From assembly GCF_000346465.2 (NCBI RefSeq), contig NC_034009.1, positions 36,587,557 to 36,651,556 on the forward strand: 64,000 bases of DNA. The letters are read 5' to 3'. Below, one piece after another: positions 1 to 13,189 of the stretch; the stretch's first letter is position 1, and each line of letters opens with the position of its first letter. A model generated the notes under the pieces. That model ran no database searches. It was given only the letters and a program-made list of their open reading frames with translations, and was not told where the DNA came from. The translations under genes were made by a program, and so were the position numbers. This DNA comes from Prunus persica. Lineage: Eukaryota > Streptophyta > Magnoliopsida > Rosales > Rosaceae.

Positions 1-490
1 CTCCACCCCTCCTTTAATGATAAATTACACTTTCCCCTCCCACAATTGGGCCATATTTCAGGGTTTTTTAGTATCTTTATACATTAAAATTGAGGTAGGA
101 GTTTCGATTATGAAGCAGGTTTCATCATTGGTTGGGATCGGAAAAGTTTCAAACTCAGTACAAGGAATAATGCAGAAAATCTGGATTATATTCTTCTATC
201 TGATAGTTTTAATAAATCAAGTGGATAGAAATGAGGACAGGAGGAATCTGAAAGATGGCCAATATGCAGTATTATAAACCACACATAACTGTATCAGCAC
301 CAATGACGTCTCATTGTATTGTCAAATCTATCATTTTGCCTTTTCACAAAATCAACAGTACAGATCACACAGTGCAGAATTTGTTCTGGAGTAACTTGTG
401 TAAGGGTCAGTTTAATCTCATGGTAGAATCGTAGACAAAATTCAAATATGTTAGGTATTGAAACTGAAACCAAATACAACATTAATTTAC

Positions 491-3400
491 CTGCATGGCT
501 GCGACTGTTGACAATAGATCTCTGCACTGACCAAGCAAATCATGCTCCTTTGCAGTTACATTTGCAAGTTCAGCCACCAAAGAGTTCACATCCCCAACCT
601 ATCAATTACAAATGGTATCAGACCAATGGCAAAACAAAACTTTAAGCAGGAAGTTCAATAGTTGGTCAGCTAGGGGTTAATGCATTGTTACTGGACATAA
701 TCATTTGCCGTTCTCACATCCAAACCAGGAGTGAAATAAAACATTTACATATAAATCACTCCATTGTTATAAATTAAAACCTATGGAATTCCTTTTTGCT
801 CCCAAAGGATTGCTTAATTGTCACTTGTCCTTGATACTACTATGTATTCTACTAAAAAAGGCAGCAGACTGAGGAAATTTTGAAATACTAAACTTGGTCG
901 GTTGTATCTACAGCCACAGTAGGTCAACCATCTCTCTCTGTAACCCACACGTATTATCTATCTACTACCACCACTTACTACAAACATGACCTTTATTTGT
1001 AGTTCCCAGAATAACCATGTTTTAAAGGTAGCCTTGTACTCATGGTACAACCTACCCGCCGTTTATCCAGATCCTCAGACAGGTATAGATATACAACAAC
1101 GAAAAAACTGGGCAGGGATTCCAATGGAGAACAAATGTCACCTTTGATAACAATAAGCATATTGATGATGCCATTGCTTGCATCACATCAACTGCTGAAG
1201 AAATAGCGTCCTTCACATTGTAGACATCAGCCTGTAGCAATGAAGAACCAGACAATGAGCTCTCACTGTATACAAGGAACCAGGTAAACAAAGAGGTATA
1301 AGAGAGGCACATACCCTTGCCCCTCCAACAACTGGAAGGCGGAGTGTGCTAGCCTTTAAAGCTTCGGTGGCCCCTGACAAAGAATTAGAGTAATCCCGAT
1401 CCATAAGTGATAACTCTTCCAGATATATCATCTGCACTCGTCAAGAAATATAGGATTAAACTCAGAAGTTAGTAAAATACATTGCCAAGAAACCTTTTTC
1501 TGCAAAAGCAATTCTTGCCTTCTAGCATATAACATAACAATGAGAATATCTCACAACGGTGAATCATAGAATCATTCTTAAGCAGCACAGTAAAGCAATT
1601 GCAGATCAACTTTCAATCCAATGACTGATATTGGGTAGTACAAAAAGACTATGAAGACAACTTATTCCTCTAAATAATTTCAGTTGCAAGCTCAGTTGAG
1701 AAGAGTAAAATCAGAATTAAATGCATGAAAAATAGCATCAAATTACCTTCAAGGAGCAGGTACAACTTCAATTAGTGAAAATTATAGAACAAAAGATAGA
1801 ATTTCAATAAATCACTCACATGACAATGAAAATGAAATCCAGGCAAAACCAGGCCAAATATTGACAAGAAATAGAAGCAGAATGTAGTGAGAGGTCTTAC
1901 TTGCCCCTTGAGGATGGATGTTAGTTTCAAATTTTGCCTCAGCATTTGTAACTCTATCCGTTTTGCTCTAACTGATTCGCGAAGTTTTGAACTTGTTACC
2001 CACGCATTATAGAGGCTTCTCTGATGGAAAGCAGGAATTTTAAACAACAAAACTTAGAGTTAAGGACTGATTTATTGGAATGGAAATATTTTAACACAAA
2101 TAACAAAGTAAAGGGAAGCAGTCAATCCTGAAATCATACATCACTCACTTATTCAATATTTATTTCAAACACGTTGGCAAACAGAAAAGTTTCAGCAATA
2201 AAAACTATTTATTATACTTTTGAATCCTTTTTAACCCAAGAATTTTTAATGAGTGGTAACTACCCACAACCACATAAAATGTGCTCTTCATCCCACGTTC
2301 TGAAAACCGAATTTATATAATCAAAGTTCCATCTCCAACATCCGTAGAACATGCAAGTGGCTAGTATAATAACAGAAACATGTACACGGGAACAAAGTCT
2401 ACATAACTCCGATAAGTCCACGATAATAAATTATGCAGGTCATCTGAGCATCCATTTCTAAGACTCATAAAAGGCTGTCTGGAGTGTGCAGAACATCAAG
2501 TGCACGCATGAGCACAGTAAGAGATGCTTGAACAACAACGAGTTATATGTTGATAGTCAAAATGGGAAAAAGAATAAAACTAGCATGTATTCGCAAGCAT
2601 AGTCCTAAATAAAGCCTATTGTTCTCCTATGAACATCCAAATTCAATGAACCATCTCGCCCCCAAGTTGCAATTCAAGATTTTACAAAATACGCAATGAT
2701 ATCCACATTTTCCTTTTGCACATCAATATCCAAGTTGGAGCATTTGAGGAAAAAACATTTGACACTATTGTAATGAAAAAACTGAAAGGGATGCCATGGC
2801 ATAATATAAAGTGACCAAAACCTGAATTGAAACTTAAATTTATGATGAATAAACTCTGCAGTCAAGAGAAGTGTAAAGGTGATCAATTAAGAAAAGGAGC
2901 AGAAAAGCAGTCGAAGATTCCCATACAAGAACAAAGCTCATAGAGAGAAGAAAATATTTAACAAAACCAAATTTATGCCATGCGTGATAACCAAAATGAA
3001 TTAGCTGTACATTGAATACAATGAGTGAGGATTAAGTCCAGTAGCCATACCTCTGCATTGGACCTCTGTGCAGCTAGGGAGGCATTAGCTCTAGCATTTA
3101 CAAAACGCCACTGCAAGAGCCGGTTATGCAAGAGCCTCACCACATGTGCATCAACTATCCGATTCTCTCCAACCTTCCCTCTTCGAACATCAGCAGCAAA
3201 ACTTAAAATAGAGGGCGTATTGCTCAAATTACTACTTGGAGTAGCAGCCACTCCATTCCTCACTCGAGAAGGGCTCACTCCCCTCATCGGCGAAGAAGTC
3301 ATCAATGACCTGCTGAGCTTACTTGGCGATGCAGGCCGAGCTGTCCCACGAATAGGGGATAACTGTGCCCTGCTATTCGCAACACCTCGAGGAGATGACG

Positions 3401-4454
3401 TGGGACTATCAATAGATAACCTATTTGCCTCAGCAATCTTAGGAGAGCCCATAGTTCTTGCTCCAGCTCCAATAGCCTTAGACTCCGATTGGCGGCGTAA
3501 TCGATTGTTAGTCTCTTGCCAAAACCTCGCTGGCACCACTATCCCTCTAGGCCGTGGCCCTTGTAGAGCACCACCATGGCCATTGCTCTCGTGTGGTCCT
3601 GAATTAGTACTACCAGAAGACACACTATCAGTATCGGAACAAGCCACAGGTTCAGACTGTGTAGTAGCTGAAGTGCCATCATCAACAGTCTCAGTAGCTT
3701 TCACTGAACCTAAATTGCACGAATTTGACCTCAATCTCCCATCAACATCATCCACCATCGAATTCTGTAACGCCCTAACCACATTGGCGCCAGATCCACT
3801 CATCCTCCTCCTCTCATCCGTACAATCCAAGCTCCTAGTCATACAATTCGGTTGTCTTAACCTCGCAGGCCATCGCTGCTGCTCTGTCGGCTTCGAATTC
3901 TCACTCTGATCCGCTCGAAACGGCGTCGTCGCCTTCCTCCTCTCCGGCGTGCCTTTCCTTGTACTCGGAGACGGCGTCGGCTTCACTTTACTCACCTGGA
4001 GCGAATACGACTCGCCTTGAAACGAAACCGATAAGCTCCTCGTTGAAGTGAACAAGAGCTTCTGAGCCGCAGACATTTCGCCGCCGCCAGAGCCACCATT
4101 CCCGATCCTCATATCCAAAGAACTAGGGCGCGGCGTGACCGCTCTCCTCCTCTCAACCGATTGCGAGCGCTTCACGGACTGAGACGACGTCATCGGCGTC
4201 GCCGCCGCCGATGAAACGCCAGTTCTGGAAGGCAACGGCGATGGACATCGTCTTGTATTCGAACAAGTAGAGGCAGAGGAGGAAGAAGAAGATGACATGT
4301 ACCGAGAAGTGACCTCTCGAGCTTTGAGCCGGCGAGGAACGACGACGCCATTTTCGGGGTCGGAGGGCAGAAGCGGAGGCCTTGTAGCGGTTCGGGGACG
4401 ACCTCCTTGGGACGAGGCTTTGGGGTTCAATGTCGTAGAAACAGCAGCTACCAT
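491..4454 (-). CDS. QWRF motif protein, QWRF2/AUG8-like (3' exon missing from window)
   Basis: Microtubule-associated protein of the plant QWRF/AUGMIN8 family, which binds microtubules and works in division, cell shape or fertility. Five exons read on the minus strand: 4454-3051, 2020-1901, 1431-1315, 1231-1142 and 598-491, all phase 0 with GT-AG ends, giving 613 residues. The first ~440 residues are Ser/Arg/Pro-rich, basic and low in complexity, typical of the family. The QWRF motif is at about residue 448 in NRLLQWRFVNARA. The conserved C-terminal helical part follows, with landmarks LYNAWVTSSKLRES, LEELSLMDRDYS and AVDVMQAM. The start MVAAVSTT matches the MVAA start of QWRF1/2. No stop is reached: after AAMQ a donor GTAAAT follows and I could not find the last exon before base 1. 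Arabidopsis QWRF2 is about 660 residues, so roughly 40-50 are missing. Family call is firm; the exact orthologue is inferred. Confidence 0.92.
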
Positions 4455-4491
4455 CGCAAAAACTCAAAATTCCATTCAAATCTCATCCTCC

Positions 4492-4500
4492 AAAACCCTA
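4492..4500 (+). promoter_or_regulatory. Telo-box in the QWRF 5' leader
   Basis: AAACCCTAA, 38 bp upstream of the start codon of the minus-strand QWRF gene. This motif is common in promoters and leaders of plant genes active in dividing cells. Its function here is inferred. Confidence 0.4.
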
Positions 4501-4719
4501 ATCGTCCGGCAAAAGTAAAACCTTCAACCGCCCTGCGAGTTCACCGGCGCTCACTTCTGAGAGGAAACAAGAAATCGTAAAATGAAATAAAATTACAAAA
4601 ACAGAGAAAGTGAAGTCGCGGAGTGAGTGAGAGAGAGGTTTCTGGGGGAGGCGCTTTTTATGTGTGCGCTTTTAGAGAGTGATCGGAAGAATTTGGATTC
4701 TGGGGATATATGACCGTTA

Positions 4720-7700
4720 CGACTAAACCGGCGAGAGAAAGAAGTTGTTTAGCCGAGATTTGGGAGCATAACTGTCGTACTAGGCACCCGTGTTTGGGCT
4801 TTTGCCTCAGACCATATTTAAATAAACATTTCTTTTTCGCTTTTTTTGTTTTTTATTTTTTTTATTTTTTTATTTTTAAGGTTAATTGGGTACACGCTGT
4901 GGGGTTTGGGGAATGGGGCTCATTTTTTAATTTCTAATTAACTCAAAATACTATAATTAGAAGCGGGGTTAGGACTTGACTTGTAGTACGAGGGTAAATA
5001 GGGGTATTTTGGTAAATCACATGAGAATGGTGACCAGTGAGTGAATTGCGCTAGTGGGCTTTGTACACGTGGCGGCGAGTTTATGGGCTTAGATTTTGCA
5101 CGCCACGAGGGCTGTGCGTAAAAGAGGAAAAAAGGAAACAAAATTGGAGATACGAATGTAGAGGAATATGAATCTTCGAAGAGACGTTACGCAATTCCTT
5201 TCTTCAACATTGGTATTAAAAATTGGGCGTTTTAGTTGACCAAATATAGAAACTGCAGAGTTTCTGGATTCTATAAATAAAATCTTCTTCTCAAATCATA
5301 AAAAATAACCCACACGCACAATAATGAAGACATAATTAATTATTTTCAAATTTATGAATTTTTATCCTTTTTTGGCCCAACGAAATAACGAAATTATTAT
5401 GAGAAAATTTGAATATGTAAACAGTATTTTTGCTCATCATTTTAACTCAATGTGTATCATCATCATTCTAGTCAACACTTAATACGTGTTCATGGGCATA
5501 ACCATGATTCGACAAATACAAAGTAAATAGTTAATTATGATTATACAATATACATGTCAATTATTAAGAAGGGTGACGAAGATACATTGGGTTAAAATAT
5601 TTCCTAAAACATATAGCTTTCAACACTTTGCCACTCATTAAAGGTTTTGTTCTACTTTCTATTGGGTTCCAGGTGGGTGTTATCATAAGCTTGCTCCTTT
5701 TTTCTTGTCTTTTTTTAACCACATTTTAGCTATTGATAAATTCGGTTTACAATATTTTCCTTAAAATAGAAGGTGAAATTATGAAGGAAAAGTCACCAAA
5801 CAATGTGCTAATTAGCAAAGTGATTTACAAGGCTAGCTTAGCTAACTTTGAATCTTACAAAAGTGAAAAAGGACAATCAACCTCCTTTATGCTTAGTAAC
5901 TCCAACTCTCTTTAAGTTAATCTTAAGTCATTCAAAATCTTGCCTTGTTTTATATGCAATGATATGGACCAAACCAACTCCCTCCCACCCCAATCCCTAA
6001 TTTTTTTTAAAATTAATTTATATACTAATTATGATTACTTATGAGCCCACTGAACAAAACAAACTTTGGTGATGTGATTATCAGTCACCATTCACCAACA
6101 ACTACATAGTTTTTTTACATGCTAGTCAACATATGTGGTATTTTTGTGTATTGTTTTGTGCTTTTTAAAAAAAAAAAGCTAATGTCAATTATTCAAGGGA
6201 GTTAACACAAGATGTGCTTAATTAATTAACATTGTTAATGTTAAAAATGCCTTAAACTACACTATTATAAAAGAGGGAGCTTTCTTACCAGACTTGCCTT
6301 GCTTTTCTCTCAGAATTGCATCCTATATAAACTTGGACTTCACTTCCACTCTAAAACCACTATATAGAAGTTTACCGTTTTCACTGCCATAATTAAAGAA
6401 ATGTTACTATAACTTCATACTTATCTATATATATGAAGGATTTTAAGACATTTTCTATTGAGATGGACAATAATATACTAAACTCACACACACACTATAC
6501 AGATGTTAGGACTTGAACCCAGAATTTTTCCTGGAGGAGAAATTATTCCAAGCCACTACACTAATGGATCTTTGCTATATAGGAGGGATATTGAGATTAG
6601 GGTTCATGGTTGAAATATCAATTCCACCAACATTCCACTTAGAAATATTTCAACCTTGTTCCTTGTCTCTTCAATTTGTGATGGCCCTTTTCTTCAAAGA
6701 ACTAGCTAGCCCTATCTATCAGTCTTTCTTTTTCTCCTTTTTGTTTTCAATCCCTTCTCCAACACTCTATGTATTTGTGTGTGTTTGGTTGTTTCTAAAA
6801 AAGAAAATTTGTTGAGACCACCACAAACTAATATGCATATGAGAAGCATCTTATACTGCGGACAGTGATATAACACACATGCATGCGAAACATGATTAAG
6901 ATTTAAGGAGTAAACAGGACCACTTCTGAAAGTCCTTAATTCGTTGGCACTCAATTTCATAGAATTTTAACATGACTTCTATTCTATCTATCTATATATA
7001 TACTTTGCCAGCTCCACGCAGAAAAGTATAACTTGTTAATCTCTTTCGTCGAGATTAATTAACAAAGCAACCACATGTTAACCGAGTAAAAAGAGCTTTG
7101 CCAAATAAGCAATTTATGCTTATAATTTGCTTACATATGGTAACCTGTTATTCGCACTCTTAAAAAAAAGATACTTTCCCTTGTGAGATATATTGTACGA
7201 CCATCACACCTGTATTAATATTGGGATCTTCATCGATTATGGAGTTGTAAATTAGTTTGGGCCGGAAAGTATCTATCTTTTTCTTTACTTGTAGAAGAAA
7301 ATAGGGAGAGAAATAAAGATGGGCAATAGAAGAATAAATGCAGAGGCATAATGATGAACAAGTAGCCATAGAATACTAGTTGTGGCAAGCAAGCATTGCA
7401 TTAGAAAAGAGAGAAAACAAATACCTGCCTGCCTAAATGGATGAAAGAACAAAAGCTAAATTGGATGCCAGTTCCTCTTCCTGTTGCTTCTCAAGGACCC
7501 ATGCATGATTACTGTTTTATTGCCTATATATACATATGCAGATCAGAAAAAAAAAAACCCAGAAGGCCCCCACTTCTCAACATAAAGAGGAGCAACACTA
7601 CACGGTTTATGGTTATCATCTACAACCTTTGAGAAAGAAAGCATCTTTCTAGGATGCTCCGTCCCCCACTGCACTCTCTCTGCCTATGTCCTCTGTCCCA

Positions 7701-9640
7701 ATTCCTCAATTTTTTCACAACTTTGCTTTCAAGGTCCAACATGTCTTTATCGTTTGAAGTCCGAATACGTGTAATTACTCGCAAACTATTTATATTAAGC
7801 ACGCACATATTCGTAAAGTTTAGAGACACCGATTTTGTTCACCAGGTACAATATGCAAGACAGCTGCAGTATATCCAGACAAAATTTTATTTTTTGGAGT
7901 TTTCAGTTGAGCTGGATGCATTTCAATTTTGTGTTCTAATGAATTAACTGTTTAATTCTGTCGTTTTGGTTAAAGAAGGAACCAGGCATAATTGTATTAC
8001 AGCTAACTCCACCCGAGTGTGCTAATTTTGTAAAGAGCATAGTTATATATGAACTGCAATCTGGCATCTCCTATGGCCTCCTCTAACATAACGTAAAAGA
8101 GGAATAAAAACAAAAGATGGTGCATTGATATTGCCATATTGCAAGATTTCTATACAAATGCCATCATCATGAATATGGACAATGATTGGATATCCACACT
8201 TTTAATAAGATGTTATCAGCTCTGGCCTCCGCTTAACCAAAAAAAATAAAAATATTATATGAAGTTTCTATCACAAGCGTAGAAAAAAGGCTATCAATTT
8301 ACATCATTTTAATAATGATGGTATGATTATTTTTTATTTATTTAATATAAGTGATAGTTTAAACTATAAAGAGATGGAAGTTTCTTACACACACACTATT
8401 AAGTTGTTATGGGGGTTCGAACTTGAGAGTTAAGACCCCTTTTTCACTAAATTATACATCGTTGAATTTCTTGCTTGGTATGGAAAAAAGGGTCTCTTAT
8501 AGAATCCCAAAATAAGAACGCTCAACTAAGCATACCAACTTTTTTGGACGTACACCCACCACACCAATCCATGAAAATGTAAACGCATAAACATCAAAAA
8601 CCTAATCATCGTTAATAAATTATATATGGTTAGGAGTTGGGAAACCCTACTTGATTGATCACAACGTACGTGTACTATAATTGATGTTAAAGTTACTAAA
8701 CCTGATTACGTTAGGTAATCCCTCCTTCTAAAACTTGAGCATGGTAGCCCACGTTCAAAGTTAAGGATACTCAATGCTTGGGGGAAGTGATAATTTGTCG
8801 TGGTCCCCTAGCTTTAATAACTAAAGGATGCTTCTCTTTCCACTCGCAAAGCCTGGAAAAGAGAACTGTGGCTGTAGGGACAACAACAAAGGCTGAGTTT
8901 TCTTTTCAATTGTAATCAAAAGAGGGATGCACAAGTCATGACAATATAAATGATAAATGAAAGATAGTTGTTGAATAATTTTTTATTAAAAATGTAGTAT
9001 TATTACTTAATTAATGACCATATTACGAGAACTAATCACCCCGTGAATAGAGTTAGGGAAAAGTGAAAGTCACGAGGAAGAAAAAATAGCACAAATGGAC
9101 CCCAAAAAGCTTGAGAGAAAAGGTTTGGGACCTCCATATGTATTATATATTCTGTGATGATGATTACTAGTGGCCTAGATTAGGTCATTAAACATCGTCA
9201 CTCCGCCACCTAACACGTATTTAGTAACCAAAAGCTCTCACTTAACGAAACTAATCGTAAGCTAAAAGGGTATTATCTCAATGTCAACCCTTTTCCAAGA
9301 CGACCATTGATCTTAATTAACTACCAAGAGTATCAAACTTTAAATCACTTTTATATGTATTTGAGTTCAGATAGAGATTAAAGAAAGAATCGATCAGAAC
9401 AGTCAACTTGCATAAGAAGCTGCAAATTATTTTTAGGTTGTTAAAGACACAACACAAGAACTTCATATGATGACAAAACGCAAACAAGTACAGGGCATGC
9501 ACAGAAGTCTGAATTGGTGCATGAACATTATACACACAACATATAAATGCATGGAAGCTCGCTATGATGACAACTACTAAGTTGAAATTAACATAAAGAT
9601 TCTAGCATGCACAGACATAATAGAGGAACATGTCATGAGG
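4720..9640. other. Intergenic, no gene seen (4.9 kb)
   Basis: AT-rich DNA between two minus-strand genes. All open frames are short, lack family resemblance and have no plausible splice partners. It holds homopolymer runs and, near 8330-8460 and 6420-6530, pieces that resemble a dispersed SINE-like repeat seen again at 28.5-30.2 kb (the tail reads GGGGGTTCGAACTTGAGAG at about 8410). I compared both strands with common plant miRNAs from memory and saw no match. Confidence 0.5.
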
Positions 9641-9643
9641 TGG

Positions 9644-10512
9644 CTAAGGAGTGGCACCAGGACTGGGTTGAGCAGGAGGTAAAGGCTTTGGAATGTATGG
9701 GATTATAGGCGTGCCGTGCTCAATCGGACCCGGCTTTATGGAAGCTTTTGAACTTGGAGAAGGATCAATAGGGTGATAGTCATCCAGATTCACATTTCTG
9801 ACATTGCCTTTCTTCTGTGTCCTTGGAGTGTAGCCATTCTCCTGTAGTTTGAGAGCCAGAGACAACAAAACCCAACATCATCAAGAACTTCGATTAAATA
9901 GCAATTAATCAAACAGACAACAACTTGCAAATTTGATGTATAGCTTGTGCAATGCTTGACACAGATTTCTGATTGTGTGATTCAAACTTCTCGTAGACAA
10001 TCATTTGTAGAGTTCATGTACCTTGAGCTTCCTACTTATAGCTATCCTTTTTGGCCCATCACCAGTGTGGTTGAAGACAAAATCTGGAAGAAAAAAAAAA
10101 AAAACATTAGGCAGATTGTAGTTTCAGCATGTCACATTGTGTTTCATTCAAGATAATGAAGATTTGGACTTGATTGATCAACTCCAGAAACAGAATTCAA
10201 ATTAGAACATTCTAGAAATATTTCAATTAATTGAAAGAATTTGGCAATTTAAGCATCAACAACTCACAACCAAATATATTGGCATAATCACCAGATCCAC
10301 TAGTCAAAATATAAATCAGAAAATAGTAACACTGTTAGCTACAAACTTGAAAGCTATTTTCTTTGCTACTATTAAAAGTGAAACTTCAAATAAATCAAAG
10401 AGAAATAATTACCTGGATAAGAGTAGCCATTTCTGCTGCTAGAGACATTAAGGACTAGTACTAGAACTGTTCCAAGCAGCAAAACCAAAACCCAAAACCC
10501 AGAAACTTTCAT
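9644..10512 (-). CDS. Small secreted proline-rich protein, possible peptide precursor (119 aa)
   Basis: Three exons on the minus strand: 10512-10413, 10083-10022 and 9841-9644. Phases join exactly (100, 62 and 198 nt), giving 119 residues. Residues 1-~22 are a clear signal peptide (MKVSGFWVLVLLLG followed by VLVLVLNV). The middle, encoded by exon 2, is a basic stretch DFVFNHTGDGPKRIAISRKLK that looks like a processing region. The C-terminal part has a DDY motif (residues 74-76) followed by HPIDPSPSSKASIKPGP and a Pro-rich tail ending PGATP. There are no cysteines. I do not recognise the family. The build (signal peptide, basic linker, Asp-Tyr followed by a Pro-rich tail) is that of plant secreted peptide precursors whose Tyr is sulfated, but the tail does not match PSY, CIF, RGF, CEP, IDA or CLE as I know them. 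Secretion is well supported; a signalling role is a guess. Confidence 0.8.
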
Positions 10513-10769
10513 GATGTAGAAATATTTGCAATTACGCCAAATGACAATGTCCCCAAGAAAGAGTGTTTTTTTTTTTTGGTTCTCAGACTCTTCAAAAACT
10601 TCTCAGGAATCCCCTTTGGGCTTTAAGCAACTCAACCCATAAGAAATTTCACACGAAGGGAGTAGCCGGAAACAGAATCACCGGCCTTTCCGTCACACCA
10701 AGATTTAGAGGGCAACAAAGTCCACCAGGAATTCAGGGGAGATGACAAGAGTGGCTAAGAAGAACCCAT

Positions 10770-11098
10770 GTCTTGCATTAGATATGTAGCAAAAAACTAA
10801 TTTTTTGGTTTTTTGGTTTTTGGGTTTTTGTGGTAAGTGAAATCATAAAAGAAAGCATGTGGCTTTCACTGACTCTTCATTTACTGCATGCATCTGTGTT
10901 CTGCAGAGTATTTAGTGCTTTATTTAGTGTTTCAGTAGGGAGGGGGAATGAAAAGACATCAGTGCTCAAGGGGTGCCGTGGAATGTGAGCTTTTGGGCAC
11001 GTCTGTGGCATTTGGCAGAGCGCCATTTGCATGCCCATACGAAATTGTTGACGTTCCTTAACGATAATATATTGTTTTAACAGCTAGCTAACAACAAC
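10770..11098. other. Short intergenic gap before the tRNA
   Basis: Contains a TTTTTGGTTTTTTGG-type low-complexity run near 10800 and otherwise nothing I can assign. Confidence 0.4.
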
Positions 11099-11171
11099 GG
11101 GGGTGTAGCTCATATGGTAGAGCGCTCGCTTCGCATGCGAGAGGCACGGGGTTCGATTCCCCGCACCTCCA
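11099..11171 (+). tRNA. tRNA-Ala (anticodon CGC)
   Basis: Complete 73-base cloverleaf without intron. The acceptor arm GGGGGTG pairs with CACCTCC and includes the G3:U70 wobble pair that marks alanine tRNAs. The D arm is GCTC/GAGC, the anticodon stem CTCGC/GCGAG with loop TTCGCAT (anticodon CGC, reads GCG), and the T arm CGGGG-TTCGATT-CCCCG. Discriminator base is A. A T-run follows at about 11200, as expected for Pol III termination. Confidence 0.97.
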
Positions 11172-11890
11172 TATTTTTGTTTAAATTCTAGATCTTTTTT
11201 TTTTCTTCCCTAATTCTTTCCCAAAATTAAATTAAAAATTTTGGGGTTTTAAGAACAGCCCAACATAGCCTAGTGCCACTCAAAATTGGGTTTTAATCAT
11301 CTTAAATCACCAAAGCAAAACACGATTAACAAACACACACTTTGATCTATATGGTCTCTCAGAATTTAGATTTACAATACAAACCAATGAACTTGTTTTT
11401 TTTCCTTCTCTTTTTTCGGTTGGCTCAATGACTTCGATTTTTAATATTGGAACTAGGTTTAAAACGAAGATTGCGGGATTCAAAGATGGTGTGCAGAGAC
11501 ACCCACCAAACCATAACCATCATGCATCGATCATCTTTGTTCCAAATTCTTGTTCGCCAACAAAGTATGGGCTCAAATGCGACAACTAACGTTTGTTATT
11601 ATTCTTCTTGCATCAAACGACAAGTGACAATAATCTAAAATTTATTATGAACCCAATCAAAACCATTGAAGCATTAACAACCAAAGCGCATATCAACTGG
11701 AAATAAAATTTAGACCCAACAAATAGTTTCAACAACGGCCCAGTCAACAACTAATTGTCAAGCTTAAGATATGCTACATTATCATCTTAAATAAGAAAAG
11801 AGGAAAAGTAACAGCAACAAAAGAAAAAGCTCTCCAGCTCCATATTTCTGACATCTTCATGGCCGATGCAAAATCAGATGCTTTCAACTT

Positions 11891-13107
<1,217 letters not shown>

Positions 13108-13109
13108 CT

Positions 13110-13118
13110 AAACCCTAA
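13110..13118 (+). promoter_or_regulatory. Telo-box upstream of RPS29
   Basis: AAACCCTAA, 84 bp upstream of the RPS29 start codon. Telo-boxes are characteristic of plant ribosomal protein gene promoters. Confidence 0.6.
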
Positions 13119-13165
13119 TCCTATGACTGCCATTTCGTAAATTCTAGTTGCTTTTATAGGTCTAG

Positions 13166-13188
13166 GACTAAAACGCGGCGTTTTAGTC
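13166..13188. promoter_or_regulatory. 23-bp perfect inverted repeat in the RPS29 promoter
   Basis: Arms GACTAAAACGC and GCGTTTTAGTC around one central G, about 140 bp upstream of the start codon. It is a likely regulatory palindrome; the binding factor is unknown. Confidence 0.5.
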
Positions 13189-13189
13189 A

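Noticed and set aside
3025..3909. 294-codon open frame on the plus strand
   Set aside because: Lies opposite the first QWRF exon; its codons are the shadow of that Ser/Arg-rich coding sequence.
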